From assembly GCA_905178155.1 (NCBI GenBank), contig CAJINV010000002.1, positions 6,912,743 through 6,976,742 of the forward strand: a stretch of 64,000 bases of DNA, written 5' to 3'. Positions within the stretch are counted from its first letter, which is position 1, and every line of letters starts with the position of its first letter. Under the pieces are notes generated by a model. The model was not told the DNA's origin and searched no databases. It worked only from the letters and a program-made list of their open reading frames with translations. The DNA is from Amoebophrya sp. A120. Its lineage: Eukaryota > Sar > Dinophyceae > Syndiniales > Amoebophryaceae. This document shows, in pieces, positions 32,065-43,836 of the stretch. The position numbers and the translations under genes were made by a program.

Positions 32065-35000
32065 GAGGGAAGCGGGCTCCTGAGCAGGGAAGAAGCATGG
32101 TGTAGAAGTGGTGCCTCTCGCCTGTATTAAGAAGAGGAGAAAGTAGAGATCGACGCTTTTATTGTAGATGATTTGTCTTCAGTATCTAGGTCAACTCGAG
32201 TGGGATGTATGAATTGCTCGAAATTAATTTTTGTGATCAGAAACCGTAACCGAGGATGAGGTTGAGGATGGCCGCCGGGTTTTGATTGCAGGAATCCCGC
32301 TGATAGAGATAGACGGCCCACTACCTGTTACATTTTTGAATTTAGAATTAAATTCAGAGCTGCCCGTAGACTAGGAGCAGAAAAATGTAGTCGAGACGTA
32401 GCAACGCCCTTTTTGAGCACAAAAGTGAAGCGAGAACGACGCCCTTTTTGAAGCGAGAACGACGCCAGCCAAAACCTGAGCCGCAGCGGCATTGAACTAG
32501 CGCCGCGTCACGCCTCTAGTATGGAAAGTCAAATTTACTTTTTCAAATGTTGTATGTCCGCTAGCCGTGAAGATATGACACGATACGAGTACCGCTATTG
32601 TTCTCACGACTTGTGCTAGACAGACTTCTGAGAACTTACTACTTTACCTTTGTTTCAATTTTATTAGCACCAATCTATGATATTCTTATTCAGTATTCAC
32701 AAACACAAAAAGCTACACTGTAGTTAAGCAAAATTTGTTTGAAATGCACAATCAAGTTCAAGAACAGTATCTATCAGTTTCTGGCAATGAGCTTCTGTTT
32801 TTATTTTTTTGCCCCAAAAAATAACAAAGGCGAAGTCGATGTGTGAGTGTGAGTCGGCACCGCGCTCTACTAATGAACTATAACACCGAAAAACAATTCT
32901 TCTACGTTCTAGCGCCACGCTTTATTTATTCGACAACCAACTGCCTGGCAGCCAAAACCATGTACAATCAACACCAGCTTTTCGAAGACAGAGATACGAG
33001 TAAATTGATTTTCAATAATATCGCCGAGTAGCATGTCTATTTGCATCAACAGAGTATTCTTCGTGCACTTACCTATCCGTATCATGGTATGACAGATTTT
33101 TGAACGGGATGGAGATGCTGCAGATCTTTTAGCAACGAGGATTGCGAATGACATCAAGACTCGGGAATTCGAATTATTACAAGAACTTGTAAATAAACAG
33201 AAGCAGCACAGCACCAAGCAACCAGAGACAAAAGAAGAAGTCAGAAACTAGTATCAGAGCAACGATAGCAGCCACTTGTAGCTACGTGTAAGATTTTATT
33301 ACTATACTCCGACAAACAGTCTGCATCTTGAACTTCATTTCTAGAGTCGTTGACTGAATGATGGAAAAAACGCGAGCGGTGGCGGTGCTCATCGGCACCG
33401 CGCCGCAAAATAAGAGGAGAAACAAAGACAGGCGCGCCGGGAGTTTTAACAAGGGCGCGCGATGTTGTTGAATCAAAGTCATTATATGATAAATAACACT
33501 GCTCGTCGTGTTGTTCCCAAAAGATGGCAGGGCGACTAATGTTGTTCTTGTGGGCGGCAATGTCGCTGGTCGTGCACGTACATACCGGTGCTCCACGGCA
33601 GGTTCTTCTTCTGAAGGCTACTTTTATTCGACGATGTTCCGTGTCGCTTTCTTGTGTCTGTTGCCTAGTTTTCTCTACTTCCATCGCCACCGAGAACGAC
33701 GCGGCGCGGGCCGGTATGCCATCGCAGCGGCGGCGCGCGGCCATACCGCGACGCGGCAACAGGGCGGCCCCAGGGGTGCGGGTGGTGGTTGTGGCCTGGT
33801 GTTCCCGCTTTCTGGTTGCTGAAGAAGCAGCCTGCTGCGTTGCCGTCTCTGCCTGCCCCTGTGGGCCGACCGGCCAACCCAAAGGGCCCACCGGGCGCCC
33901 TTGGTGTTTTCGCTAAGTTGAGAGACCGGGCGCGGGGCTTTGGTTGCAGATACCCAAGCCCCCAAGCCTGAAAGTTTTGGCCAGGTCACGAGCGAAGGTC
34001 GCCAGCGGCGAGATTTGTGGACGCCCCTGCCTTCAAAAGCAGCCGCGGGGGAGCCAGAAGTTTCCGGCAAGCCCGCCGCCAATTGTGGCCCAGCCATCGT
34101 CTGGGGGGGGGGTGTGGCGCCTTCCGGCCCGCCTCCTTCCGTCCGCCGGGTTCTGGTGTTGGGCTTGGGGGTTCTTGTTGAAATCCGCCCGGCCGCGCCC
34201 CGGGGCATGTGTGCTTGCTAAAAGGTGGGCCGGGAGGAGACGACCCGCCGGCGCCGAGGTCCGCCGTGATGTCCTCGGAGCCTCGCCAAAGGTTTTCGAT
34301 CGGGCCCAGCGAAATCCGGGCGGGGCGCAGAAAGAGGCTCGCGGCGTCGGAGCTCAGAACCATTCTCGGAAGCAAGCGCCGTCGGTGCAGTGGAGGCGTT
34401 TGCCGCGATTCCGCGTCGCTGTCTGCGCGCTTTCCTCGTAAGTAGGTCGCGCGCTTTCGGCGGGGGGCAGGGCGAGGATGGCCCCCGGCCTAAGTGCCAG
34501 GATTCACCCAGCCGCGGGGGGGCCAAGCTCATCGACGCCAAGCCCATGAAAGAAAGCGCGCGCAACCGGCTGCGAAAATCGCAACACGGGCAGGAAATCG
34601 AAAACGGGCCCTGTCCATCCTTCAGCGATTACCGCGACCGGCTGCAGGCGCCTTGGGGCCCCCGGGTGTTGGAGTGGTACTTGGAAGAGGCCGAGCCGAA
34701 GGCGCAGGGCGTGACAAGGTCGGTTGGCGAACTTCAGCCGGGCCCCAGGAAGTGGCCCCATGGCTTGACCCGACGACAGGGGCCGCGCGCCCGGCCAATC
34801 GCCGCCATCGGCGGAATAGATTGGGGGCGCCGGCCAGGCTCGAAGTCGCAGCCTGCGCTATCTTCGGGCCGGCGCCGATCAATTTCCGCACCCCGCCCGC
34901 ACAGTATGAAGGGTGGGCGCCGCCACTGGCGCGCCGTCCGGCCGTCCCCCAAAAAATGCCGGGAGGGGCGAATGTGGAAAAGGAAAAGCGCGCGCGCGCC

Positions 35001-35518
35001 GGCAAGCAACCAAGTGGCGCCGGGCCCCGCCCGGGCCGGCTTCGCGCCGGGCGGCAGGATAGAGGCCGGGGGGCGCCCTTGTTCGTAAGGAACGAAGGGC
35101 AGCTAGGTTGCTCTTTTCCTCCGCCGTGTATTTTATGCGAAGGTGGGGCCTCAAGCTTTGTCGGCCTCGGCGCAGCAGTTGCCTTGCTTGCGTTTGACAA
35201 CAAAAGGGCCTGCTTAGAGAATACAGAGCGGACTATCATAGTGAAAGCATATATGTGCCCCCGTCCAATTGCACAATGTGGCGCCATGTCTCTGGTTGTG
35301 GTTGATGAAACAGTTCCGTCTCCGTGTTGTTTTCACGGACGATGTTCTCTTGACCCGTTCAGTATAAAAGCTTGAGCATCCTCTTTTTGGCCCCAACCTC
35401 AGAAAAATCAACCCAGACATCGCTCACAGACGCAGTCTCTCCTCGTGTATACCGCACAGTATCTTCTTTCTTGTTCTCTGAGTCTGAACGAACGCACAAC
35501 TGCGGAAATAAAGCCAAC
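32065..35518. other. Long intergenic region with GC-rich island (about 33690-35100)
   Basis: The first 1.6 kb is AT-rich with no coding signal; a short direct repeat of the word ACGCCCTTTTTGA with GAAGCGAGAACGACGCC lies near 32410-32475. From about 33690 to 35100 the DNA becomes very GC-rich, with overlapping domainless ORFs on both strands. A single TATAAAA word occurs at 35363, about 155 bp before the next ATG; its meaning is unclear. Confidence 0.5.
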
Positions 35519-38500
35519 ATGTCCACCACCGCGCTCCCAACGCCCGTGCGTGTTGTCGTTCCCCGAGGTACAGTCCGATCCTCTTCCGCCGCGCCTCACC
35601 GCAGGAGGAGCAAAGACGCAACAACCGGCACACCCGTCGTCGATGTGGTTGAAGAGGATCTGGATATCTTCGGGAAATCGATCGAAGACAATGTGGAGAA
35701 TGTTTTGTGGTTCGGTCCGGCGAACGCAGCGCTGAAAACTGTCGGCTTGGTCGCGTCTTTGGATGACGATGTTGGCGCGAGTGTTGTGGGTGTTTCCTCA
35801 TCGTTGTCCAGCAGCAGCAAGTGCTTTGTATTGCAGAAGCTCGCTCACGCTGTGGATTCGAAACTGCGGAAAATTGTTGAACGACATCCAACTTTTATCG
35901 CGAGTGATAAGAAGACTGATGGCGGGGGACCACCAGGCCGCAGCTACAGCTTTTCTGTCAGTTGTGTTTCCGTTCCGAACCAAACAAGTGCCACTACCGC
36001 CCCTTCTGTCGACAACCAGCCTCAGATCCTCTGTCCCAAAACAGCCTACGACAGTAAGGCGGAGCTGTGGGAGGAAATCATCCGAGAAAGATGCCTTGCC
36101 AACCGTTGGCGCATGGCACTGTCTGCTTGTGATTCCCAAGCCGCTTCCAGTCTGCTCTTCACTTGGACCGTGGAGAGAAAGGCAGACGTGGTTGGAACTA
36201 GTACTGGAGTCGCGGGTGGCAGTTTGCATCCGGCGCTGTCGTTCCTAAACAATCCGTCGAATTCCAAGAATTCGTCCGAGGAGTTCCTGTTCATGGTGCA
36301 GCTATTACTCCTGCCGACCATGGCAGCCCAAAGTGGCATCTACGACACCTTTCTCAAACAGGTCGCCGTTTCCAACATTCACCGGCAGCTGACGACGAAG
36401 GACACACCGAAAAGACAAATAACGGCTCCAGGAACTACTACAGAATTCCCATCCATCTCCATCGAACAGCTCCTGCAGTGCTTTTTTGCCTGCTCGACCT
36501 TTCGCGCAACCGTTTTGCTGTTCGGTGAGGGAAGAGAAAACGGGAATGTCGTGAACGCGTTGGAGATCGCGATTGGAGAAATGCGAGCAAATTTATCCAG
36601 GAAAAACACCCATCCCCATCCAATTTGTCATGCAAAACATGCATAAAATCCACTTCCACTGTTTGCCATGCCAAAAATGGATGGGGATGAGGGTGTTCTC
36701 CTGGATAAAATTTCGCAGCATTGTCAGCTGAAAGTCTCGACCACAACACAATCAAGGACCACAAAAGTGTTGATAAGATTCTCCAATCCGTCGGACGAGT
36801 CGTGCCAGAATACATGAGTTCTCTGAGCAAGAGGGTGACCACGGAAAAAAGTTCAACCGCGGCAGGGGCAGGAAGCGGCAGTATCAAAGCGGAGAAGCGG
36901 GTTTCTTTCGATGGCGCAGCAGCGGAACAGGCGGGGAGCTCGGGAGGTCTGCCGGGAGGAGGAGGTGGCTTGTTAGGCGGAACATCGAGCGACAAGACTG
37001 CGACTGGTGTTCCAAAGATCATAAAGAGCAACGAAAATAAGGACTCAACCACTTCTGTGCCTTTGTTCTATTTGCTCGGTCGACATCTGGATCCCGTGTT
37101 AGATCAGGCGTTTTGTTTTGGTTTCCAGGAAAACACTGTGGCTCCTGATCAGATGAAAGTTGAATTTTCTGTCCGAGAGCCACTCTGCACGATTTCATCT
37201 ACATCTGCCGCGGCCTCAGCATCAAACTCCACGGCAACATCTTCATCCGCAGAGCGGAGCCAGGTTCTGATAGCGCCTGGCGAAGACGCCGCGCAGTCAA
37301 CGATGATCACAGTTTACCCATTCGCTTCGTCTTCGAATAAATCCGCTGACGCTACCGGTGTCGGTGCAAAGGTAACACTTCAACTGAGCTTACCTGCTCC
37401 TGCAGCTTCTTCAAAAGCAGATCACACCGGCGCCGAACAACCAGCAGCCAAGCCGAATGTGATCTTGACAAAACCTCCTCCAGGAAACAAGTCCTCATCT
37501 TCTCTGAAGCTCCGGATTAACGGAGTTTTGCTTCGAGACGAGAGCTATGCATTGCAAAACTATCGTACTAGTATAAATTGCATTACAAATTTTCCCAAGA
37601 AGAAAAATGCAATTTGTCATGCTATTTCAGGTAGAAAGTTGGATTTGTCATGCATATCTGCAATTAGTACGAGTGCGATACTTTTGCACAGGATAAGAGT
37701 TGTGCGCTCCAACCAGGCGATCTTATTTCGCTGAACGACGTCGGCCCGGTATTACAACTCGTATCCGGGGAGAATAAGAAACCTGACTTTCCGCAGCCGC
37801 TCCCCTCCGCAAACGAAATCCAGACTTTGGCTGCGATGAACCTGCGGGAAAGCAGCTCCTCGGCGGATGGAGGCTCCGCCGGCGGAGACAGAACGCCGAT
37901 CAAGGATCCGTACTTCTCCAGTGCGTATTTCAACGACACATCACCCACCGCGGTGCGAAAGTCTGGTAGTGTGAGTCCGACGAGAAATAGGAGTGTGGGA
38001 TTGGGATTTGCACAAGACGATCCTGTACAGCACCAGCGCGAACGAACGCCCGCAGATCAAGCACCGCCTCGATTGCGATCTTCACAAGGTGGAAACGCAA
38101 CCTCATCTGCAGGAGCCACGTCGTCCTCTCCTGTCTACGAGAAGATTTTATCCGAAGCATTTGGAATCAGTCGCGATCCGCTGGCGACGGAGGGGAATCT
38201 TTTGTTGCAGGAATTCAACTTGTTAGACGTCGGGAGAGGAGGTTGCTTCGAGAAAATCTTCGTAGCATCTGCATCTGAGCAAAGCAGCACAGCAGGTTAT
38301 AGTAGAGGGACAAGTAAAAGTAGAGGAAGTGGTGCTCGGAAGCAGGTGCTCTACTCGTATCGCTCCGAGTACTTTGACTCGGAGAAGATGCTGAAAAACT
38401 ACTTGCCGAATCTGCGGTATTTGTACGCCGCGACAACAGGGGTCAACCCATCTTCTGCAAGTGCAGCTTCGTCAGCGGCACAGGAACAAGCTGGTGCTCC

Positions 38501-39221
38501 TACAAAAATTGCAGGAGCAGGAGCAGTAACATCCACAACCACGACCAGCACCAGAGCGTCGCGCCTCGCAGACTTGATTCGCCAAGAGCCATGGCGAGAC
38601 CCGTGCAAAAGTTCTTGGAGTTCATTGGATTTGGAGTTGTTCCTTGCCGGATGTTTGTTAAAAGGCGGAGGAAACAGCAGTAGCACGGCGACTGGAGGTG
38701 GTGTAGTATCAAGCGCTGCAGGTGATGGCACGGCAGTGCGGGAACAAGAACCAAGCGACGCACGGGCAGTAGCCGCGACGGCCGCGGCCTCTGTGCCTGC
38801 TGTTTCATCGCACATTGCGGCTTCGTCCTTTCTGCAAGGCCGGCAGTTTGCAGAAGAGCGCGCAACGGTTTTCGGTCCGGGAATTTCCGCATCCTCTTCT
38901 GCGGCCGTGGTGGACCAGGAAACGCAGACAAGCGACGAATTGAGTCCGAGACGAAAGAGCTTGTCCGAACGGAACGGAGGAAGTACAGGGATTGAGGGTG
39001 GGAGTGGAACGGGTGCAAATGGGCCAGATTCTGCTGATCATGCCGATCTTGCACATAAGAGCATCGCGAAAGAAGACTTTCTGAAAATGCAAACTGATAT
39101 AAAGAAGGTCGCATTGGAAAAGAACTTCGATTCCGCGCTGAGTCTGCAACTAGAACAAATCCACAAAATGAAAGATCGCTTGAGCCAAAATCATCCGATG
39201 ATGCACAGCACGAGAAAATGA
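35519..39221 (+). CDS. Unknown 1142-aa protein, possible FHA-like strand pattern
   Basis: Exons 35519-36593, 36713-37545 and 37701-39221. Both introns are introner-like (I9, I10) and both junctions keep the frame: GEMRANF+AALSAESLDHN and RDES+CALQPGDLISLND. The N-terminus is ordered: EEDLDIFGKSIEDNVENVLWFGPANAALKTVGLVAS, then CFVLQKLAHAVDSKLRKIVERHP and ELWEEIIRERCLANRWRMALSACDSQAASSLLFTWTVERK. The middle contains SSLKLRINGVLLRDESCALQPGDLISLND, which resembles the final strands of an FHA or similar beta-sandwich (NG-V/L...L..GD.I), but only weakly. The rest is Ser/Ala-rich; a charged helix (EDFLKMQTDIKKVALEKNFDSALSLQLEQIHKMKDRL) closes the protein. No signal peptide or transmembrane segment is evident, suggesting a cytosolic or nuclear protein. 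Function is not recognised. Confidence 0.75.
36594..36707. mobile_element. Introner-like element I9, only 114 bp
   Basis: Smallest of the set, flanked by AAATT at 36589-36593 and 36708-36712. Left end TATCCAGGAAAAACACCCAT, right end inverse (GAGGGTGTTCTCCTGGATA). It is little more than two arms around an ATTTGTCATGC core. Shares CCCATCCCCATCC with I4, ten times its size. Confidence 0.9.
37546..37695. mobile_element. Introner-like element I10
   Basis: 150 bp, flanked by AGAGC at 37541-37545 and AGAGT at 37696-37700 (one C/T difference). Starts TATGCATTGCAAAACTATCG and ends GCGATACTTTTGCACAGGATA. Same family and orientation as I7. Removal joins LLRDES to CALQPGD. Confidence 0.85.
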
Positions 39222-41107
39222 AAACAACACCAGTGAAAGTTGATGAGCTGATGAAACAAAATCCGTTCTGCGCTCACCACGAATACGAAATGCGCGAGGT
39301 CATGTTCTACTCGGAGTTGCGGAGCGCACTGTTGATCATGATTCCTTGATCATGCTAGAAGGAGAAAAGCCACTTGCTTTGCTAGATCTATGCATGTGCT
39401 TGGTAATTTGTTATCTTGTTTGAAGATGTCGGCTGCAACGCGTCCGCGTACCGCGGACCGCGTACGGATCCAGACCAGAGCACTCTGGTCCGTCGTGCGT
39501 GTTCGCCGGTTTTTGCCCCGGCGCGCGCCTGGTTCGGGGGTGGGTTGGCGGTGGTCGCAGTTCTTTCCTGAATGGCTTCAAGCCTTTACGGGCCGCGGAC
39601 ATCCCCGGTCGGAAACCCGCCCGGGGCCCACCCCGTGAGGCAGGTGGCCTCCCTGCTCCCCGTCGGTGGTCGCGCATACCGGGGCCATGTCTGCAACCCC
39701 TCGCAGGGGCGAGCGCAACGGGCCTAGGTAGCCTCTGGCGCCACCCACGGCAGTTATTGCCGGGGCAAGGCCGAGGGCCGCAGGCGGCCGGCCCTCTTTC
39801 AATTAGCCGAGGGGCCGCAGTGCCTGCCGCACTCGCCCGCCAGCTTTGTAAGAAATCCATTGCGGACGCCGCTCGCGGACAGCGCCCAGCCAGGCTGCCT
39901 CCGCGATCGGTCTGCCGGATTTCGATGGCCGGCCGCCGAGGTCGGTGCGTGGCGCGCTTGGCCAGGGGAGCGGGGCGAAAATCTTCGGGCCTATTCGGGA
40001 CCCGTCCCTGGCACTGCCGCCGGCGTCGCATACGAAATGGAGTGCCCTGCTGCGAGTTCGCTGGGTAGAAGCGAAGGGCGTCGCGGTCTTTGTTGGCCCT
40101 GCCATTGTCTGGCGTTGCCACCCGGGATAGGGCGCCCGCTCGACAACCGCCGCGCCGGGCGGGGTGCAAGAGCAAGGGGGCGCGCGTGGGTTGCCTCGGA
40201 TCTCTCTGGAAGCGGCCCCACTGGAAAGTGCCCCGCGCCCGCACGAGCTTGCTGCCGCCGGGCTGATTTCGGACGGCGGCAGCGCCGCCGGCGCAGGGCA
40301 GGGGATTAGATGGCGCGGCGGCATCCATTGGCGCGGCGCCGCGCCACGCCTGGCGCGGCGGCCCTCGGGCGGGGCCCCTTTGCCGCGCTTGTCGCTCCGG
40401 CGTATTCACTGCCTGAGAGAAGTCGCGGCGCGCGCCTAAGCTGCGCGGCGTGGCTTGGCGGCCCGCCTCCTGGCCCGCTTTCTTGTTGGCAATGGGCCCG
40501 CCCTTTGCTCCCGCCGCATTCCGCCCGCCCGCCCGGCTGTTTGTTCTTGTCGGGTGATGTTTGTCCCGATGGCCATTAGCCTCATGGCGGGCGGCCGGGC
40601 AGTGTCACAATCCGCCTTCACCTCGGGACCCTCGCTCCCCTGGCCTCCCTGCCTCTGGCTCTGTTTTTCATTCATTCCGCCCTCGGGGCGGTGTCAAGGA
40701 GGGTCATTACCAATGTCGCCGGCGCCAAGATCTGGGCGCAGAGCTAATCTGCCGCCGGGCCCATATTCACGCATTGTTTTTGCTGTTATGCCGTATGCGT
40801 ATTTATTTCCTTATTTTAATACTCGCGCTCCCGGCAATTGAAGTCGTACTTTTTGCCTCTTCCTCTCGTTGTTCCCTTTCCTCAACCCCTGTGATATGAA
40901 GAACGGCACTTGATGCCTAAATACAACTATGAAAATCAAACTACGATCTCTCCATGTCACAGGTGGGAAGCTGCTTACTTATTCGCATATAGAAGCTGAG
41001 CGCCAGAAGTAGCGACGAGTGTCCGATGTTTATTTCTTAGATGTAAGTACTTACTTACCCCATAGTACTCATAGTTTCCTCTTCTTGATAAACGCAAACT
41101 AGCCACC
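39222..41107. other. Intergenic region with GC-rich island (about 39430-40770)
   Basis: A short AT-mixed spacer, then a 1.3-kb GC-rich island. Its left edge carries small palindromes (CGCGTACCGCGGACCGCGTACG and CCAGAGCACTCTGG near 39440-39500). ORFs inside are on both strands, overlapping and domainless. From about 40780 composition returns to AT-rich up to the Kozak-like ACCATGG of the next gene. Confidence 0.55.
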
Positions 41108-43768
41108 ATGGGCGTGACGCGACAGGAATTCGAATTGGCAAAGTCGTCAGCTCGGACCTTTTGGGTCGGGCTTGGGTTTGTGTATGTGCAGCTGGCAGTA
41201 TTCTGCTCGGGTGCCGGTCTGTTGAGCAGGAGTTGGAAACCAGAATTGCCTACCCCAAAGAAGTACGCAGATGTGATCGCAAAGTGTTGCAATGTCACTG
41301 TGGCTTCCGGTCCCGCTGGCATTGTGCACGAGGATGAAGAACAAGCGACCGCACTTTCGCATGCCGTTTCACGATCAGCGCGAGAGTCCTCTCTGCGCCC
41401 TCAGTCGGAAGGGAGAACGAGAACTCCAGCAGCGAAGCCACGGAGTGCCTCGACGAATCCCACCAGACCGCAAGCGTCACTGCGACCTGCAGCGACGTCC
41501 GTCCATCGTCGGACGAAGAAGGTACTACAGCAGGACCACGAGCAGCCGCGGGCAGCCAGAATATGGGTCAGTGGCACTCAGAAGAGGTTGCGCCAAGCGG
41601 CTTCTGAGGAATTTCAATTTGACTCAGTTGAGACAACCCCAGCACCAGCAGCTGCAGCTCCTGCCCCACGCACGCTGTCACCATCACGCGGACGCTCTTC
41701 AAGGAGGAAGCAAGCAGGAAAGGAATCAGCTTCAGCTCCCCCTCCCCAGACAGCACTAGCTGATCGCGCGGACGCCCCCGACGCGGCATCAAAAAAGGAC
41801 TCAGCCCATTCTTCTGCCAAGGTAGACGAGCAGTCCAGCGATCCCGCTGACTACAGCAGCTGCTATTCGGATGCCGATACCCGCATCCCAACCTCCGACA
41901 TGTCCCTTTGTGAGTTGTCTCTCAGCACATCCTCTACCGACCCAAGGAGGGCAGAGCTGCTAGCCGCCTTCGCAGCGGTCGCAAAGCAGGCTGGAGCAGC
42001 AGGACGACGGGAAGCCGTGATAAGGCGGGAAGCCAAGGGGAACAAGATGGAAGATGCTGATAAAGAACTGCCAGCATCAGAGCATGAAGATCGGGAAGGG
42101 GAGCGCATCAGGAGAGAAAAACAAGACCAATCCAAGAGGGATTCCGAGGTGAGACAGATGCTCGTGCTGGAGATTTTGAAAGCAAAGGCGAAACCGTTAC
42201 CACCACAGCTGTCCTCGTTGCCACCAGTGATGGAACGCTCTAGCAGCTCAGGAACAAGTTCTTCTGGCGAAAATGCTACTCCACCAGCACCTGCTGCCCA
42301 AGGCAGCGCAGGCTCTGCTTGCGTGTCGGTCTCCTGTGTGCAGCTGCCCTTCGGAGCTTTAACCGCGTCGCCCGAAGACAAAGAGACGAGGGAGGTTCTA
42401 CATCTGGAACCCGCAATAGCCACGGGAGTATGCGGTTCAGGAGAGCGATATCCTGAGCAGTTGCAGCTACACAACCGGGTGATGTATCGCGTAGAGGGAA
42501 ACCAGTCGAGCTTCTTGACCCCCTGGCACGTGCAGCAGTGTTGCCCCTACGTGCCCCGCTCCCAGGCAGAATTCAGCGAAATGCAGCGCTTTCTTGCACA
42601 TCTTCGGCAGAAAAAGATGCTCGGGGAGACCGCGACTATTCCAGAACCCGTGGCTCCGTGCTTTGTGTGCTGTGTGCCGGTGGCCCTTGACGCAGTGACG
42701 AGAACTCCATCACCAGTAGAGACAAAAGACCAGGCTGCCCAGACGCAGATCACTCCCAACGACGAGAGCTTGCATCCGAGGGTGCTGGAGCTCTTCGCTG
42801 TAAACGGTAATTGTTTTCATCGTGATAATTGGCCACGGACCGAAGATGTTGCAAGTGCGACAACGACGGAGCAGGCAACAGCAACGACGACGGACCAGAT
42901 CTTCACTCCCGCTAGACAGCCAGAAAGCGCAGACCACGGAGCAGAACAACATCTCTACTGGTGCGCGGTGCGATACCCTCCGCGTGATTCTGATTTTGAT
43001 GTTGCTGCTGGTGCCGCGTCCGCGGCCACCCCTGGCGCTCCTGCGGCTTTACTTTCACCTGCAATGGAAGAAACTGCAGAAGAGCACCAAGCTGCTTCGA
43101 CCCTTCACCGCCCGAAAGCGCATCGAGCAGACTCTACTTTCTCCTTGATTTCGGAGTTTTTGGCGAATACCGATGGTGAGACCTCCGCTCCCAGCAGCGG
43201 TTCGAATCCGGAGCCACAAGTGCAAGCCGGTCCTGCATCATCCACAGCCTCAAGCAAAAGCAGGCGGAGCAGCAAGAAAAGATCGAAATTTGTTCCGCCG
43301 GCTCTGCGTTTGTCAAACTCCGATGAAACGGACAGAACAGCGGGCTCCACGTCCCCGTCTGTGGAAGTAGACGGGCAGAAATACTACGCGCCGGCTGGAC
43401 AGGATGCTGCAACGGCGAGCGTCGCCGGACCGTTGAGGGGATTCGAAGATATCGTCCGTCGCCCGAATACTTTCGCCAGCATTAAAGGCCCGCTGCTTGA
43501 TGCCGATCCAAGCTCGTCGTCCCATCAGCTGCCGTTTCCACCACCACCGCAACCTTTGTCCACTCCCTCGACCCAGGCACCGTCGACACCGCAGAGTACC
43601 CTGGCAGCAAGCTCGGTGCAAGGAACGCCAAACTGCCTGCGGCCGCACGAACCGCCTCCGGGGCTTGGGAGTTTGCTGGGAAGTCGGAGCGGAACACCAG
43701 ATCTGTTCGGTGTGATGAAACCGCACCAGGAGGAGACGGAGACCATGCACATCCACATTTGCGATTAA
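41108..43768 (+). CDS. Unknown 886-aa low-complexity protein with N-terminal hydrophobic segment
   Basis: Single uninterrupted exon starting at ATG 41108 in the context ACCATGG. Residues about 18-39 (FWVGLGFVYVQLAVFCSGAGLL) form one hydrophobic segment that could be a signal anchor; the rest is hydrophilic. Long Ser/Ala/Pro/Glu-rich tracts alternate with a charged helix (about residues 300-360, KEL, EREGERIRREKQDQSKRD) and a few ordered-looking islands such as FLTPWHVQQCCPYVPRSQAEFSEMQRFLAHLRQKK and RRSSKKRSKFVPPALRLSNS. No domain is recognised. Consistent GC3 and the length of the frame support a real gene; it is one of the few here without an intron. Confidence 0.65.
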   Translation: MGVTRQEFELAKSSARTFWVGLGFVYVQLAVFCSGAGLLSRSWKPELPTPKKYADVIAKCCNVTVASGPAGIVHEDEEQATALSHAVSRSARESSLRPQSEGRTRTPAAKPRSASTNPTRPQASLRPAATSVHRRTKKVLQQDHEQPRAARIWVSGTQKRLRQAASEEFQFDSVETTPAPAAAAPAPRTLSPSRGRSSRRKQAGKESASAPPPQTALADRADAPDAASKKDSAHSSAKVDEQSSDPADYSSCYSDADTRIPTSDMSLCELSLSTSSTDPRRAELLAAFAAVAKQAGAAGRREAVIRREAKGNKMEDADKELPASEHEDREGERIRREKQDQSKRDSEVRQMLVLEILKAKAKPLPPQLSSLPPVMERSSSSGTSSSGENATPPAPAAQGSAGSACVSVSCVQLPFGALTASPEDKETREVLHLEPAIATGVCGSGERYPEQLQLHNRVMYRVEGNQSSFLTPWHVQQCCPYVPRSQAEFSEMQRFLAHLRQKKMLGETATIPEPVAPCFVCCVPVALDAVTRTPSPVETKDQAAQTQITPNDESLHPRVLELFAVNGNCFHRDNWPRTEDVASATTTEQATATTTDQIFTPARQPESADHGAEQHLYWCAVRYPPRDSDFDVAAGAASAATPGAPAALLSPAMEETAEEHQAASTLHRPKAHRADSTFSLISEFLANTDGETSAPSSGSNPEPQVQAGPASSTASSKSRRSSKKRSKFVPPALRLSNSDETDRTAGSTSPSVEVDGQKYYAPAGQDAATASVAGPLRGFEDIVRRPNTFASIKGPLLDADPSSSSHQLPFPPPPQPLSTPSTQAPSTPQSTLAASSVQGTPNCLRPHEPPPGLGSLLGSRSGTPDLFGVMKPHQEETETMHIHICD

Positions 43769-43836
43769 GTAGCGGAGTCAGGCGATTGAGTGCCGCAGCT
43801 CCAGCTTGGCTGCAACTTGTTTTGTATAATACGTAG
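43769..43836. other. Short spacer before the TIR element
   Basis: 3' flank of the preceding gene up to the TAG that borders the inverted-repeat element. Nothing recognised. Confidence 0.4.

Noticed and set aside
35363-35369. TATAAAA as a TATA box for the 35519 gene
   Set aside because: Found before one gene only, about 155 bp from the ATG; dinoflagellate promoters usually lack TATA, and the other genes here show none at a comparable place.
43199-43209. GGTTCGAATCC, a perfect tRNA B-box word
   Set aside because: It lies inside the 886-aa coding frame and no matching acceptor stem, D-arm or anticodon arm is found around it.
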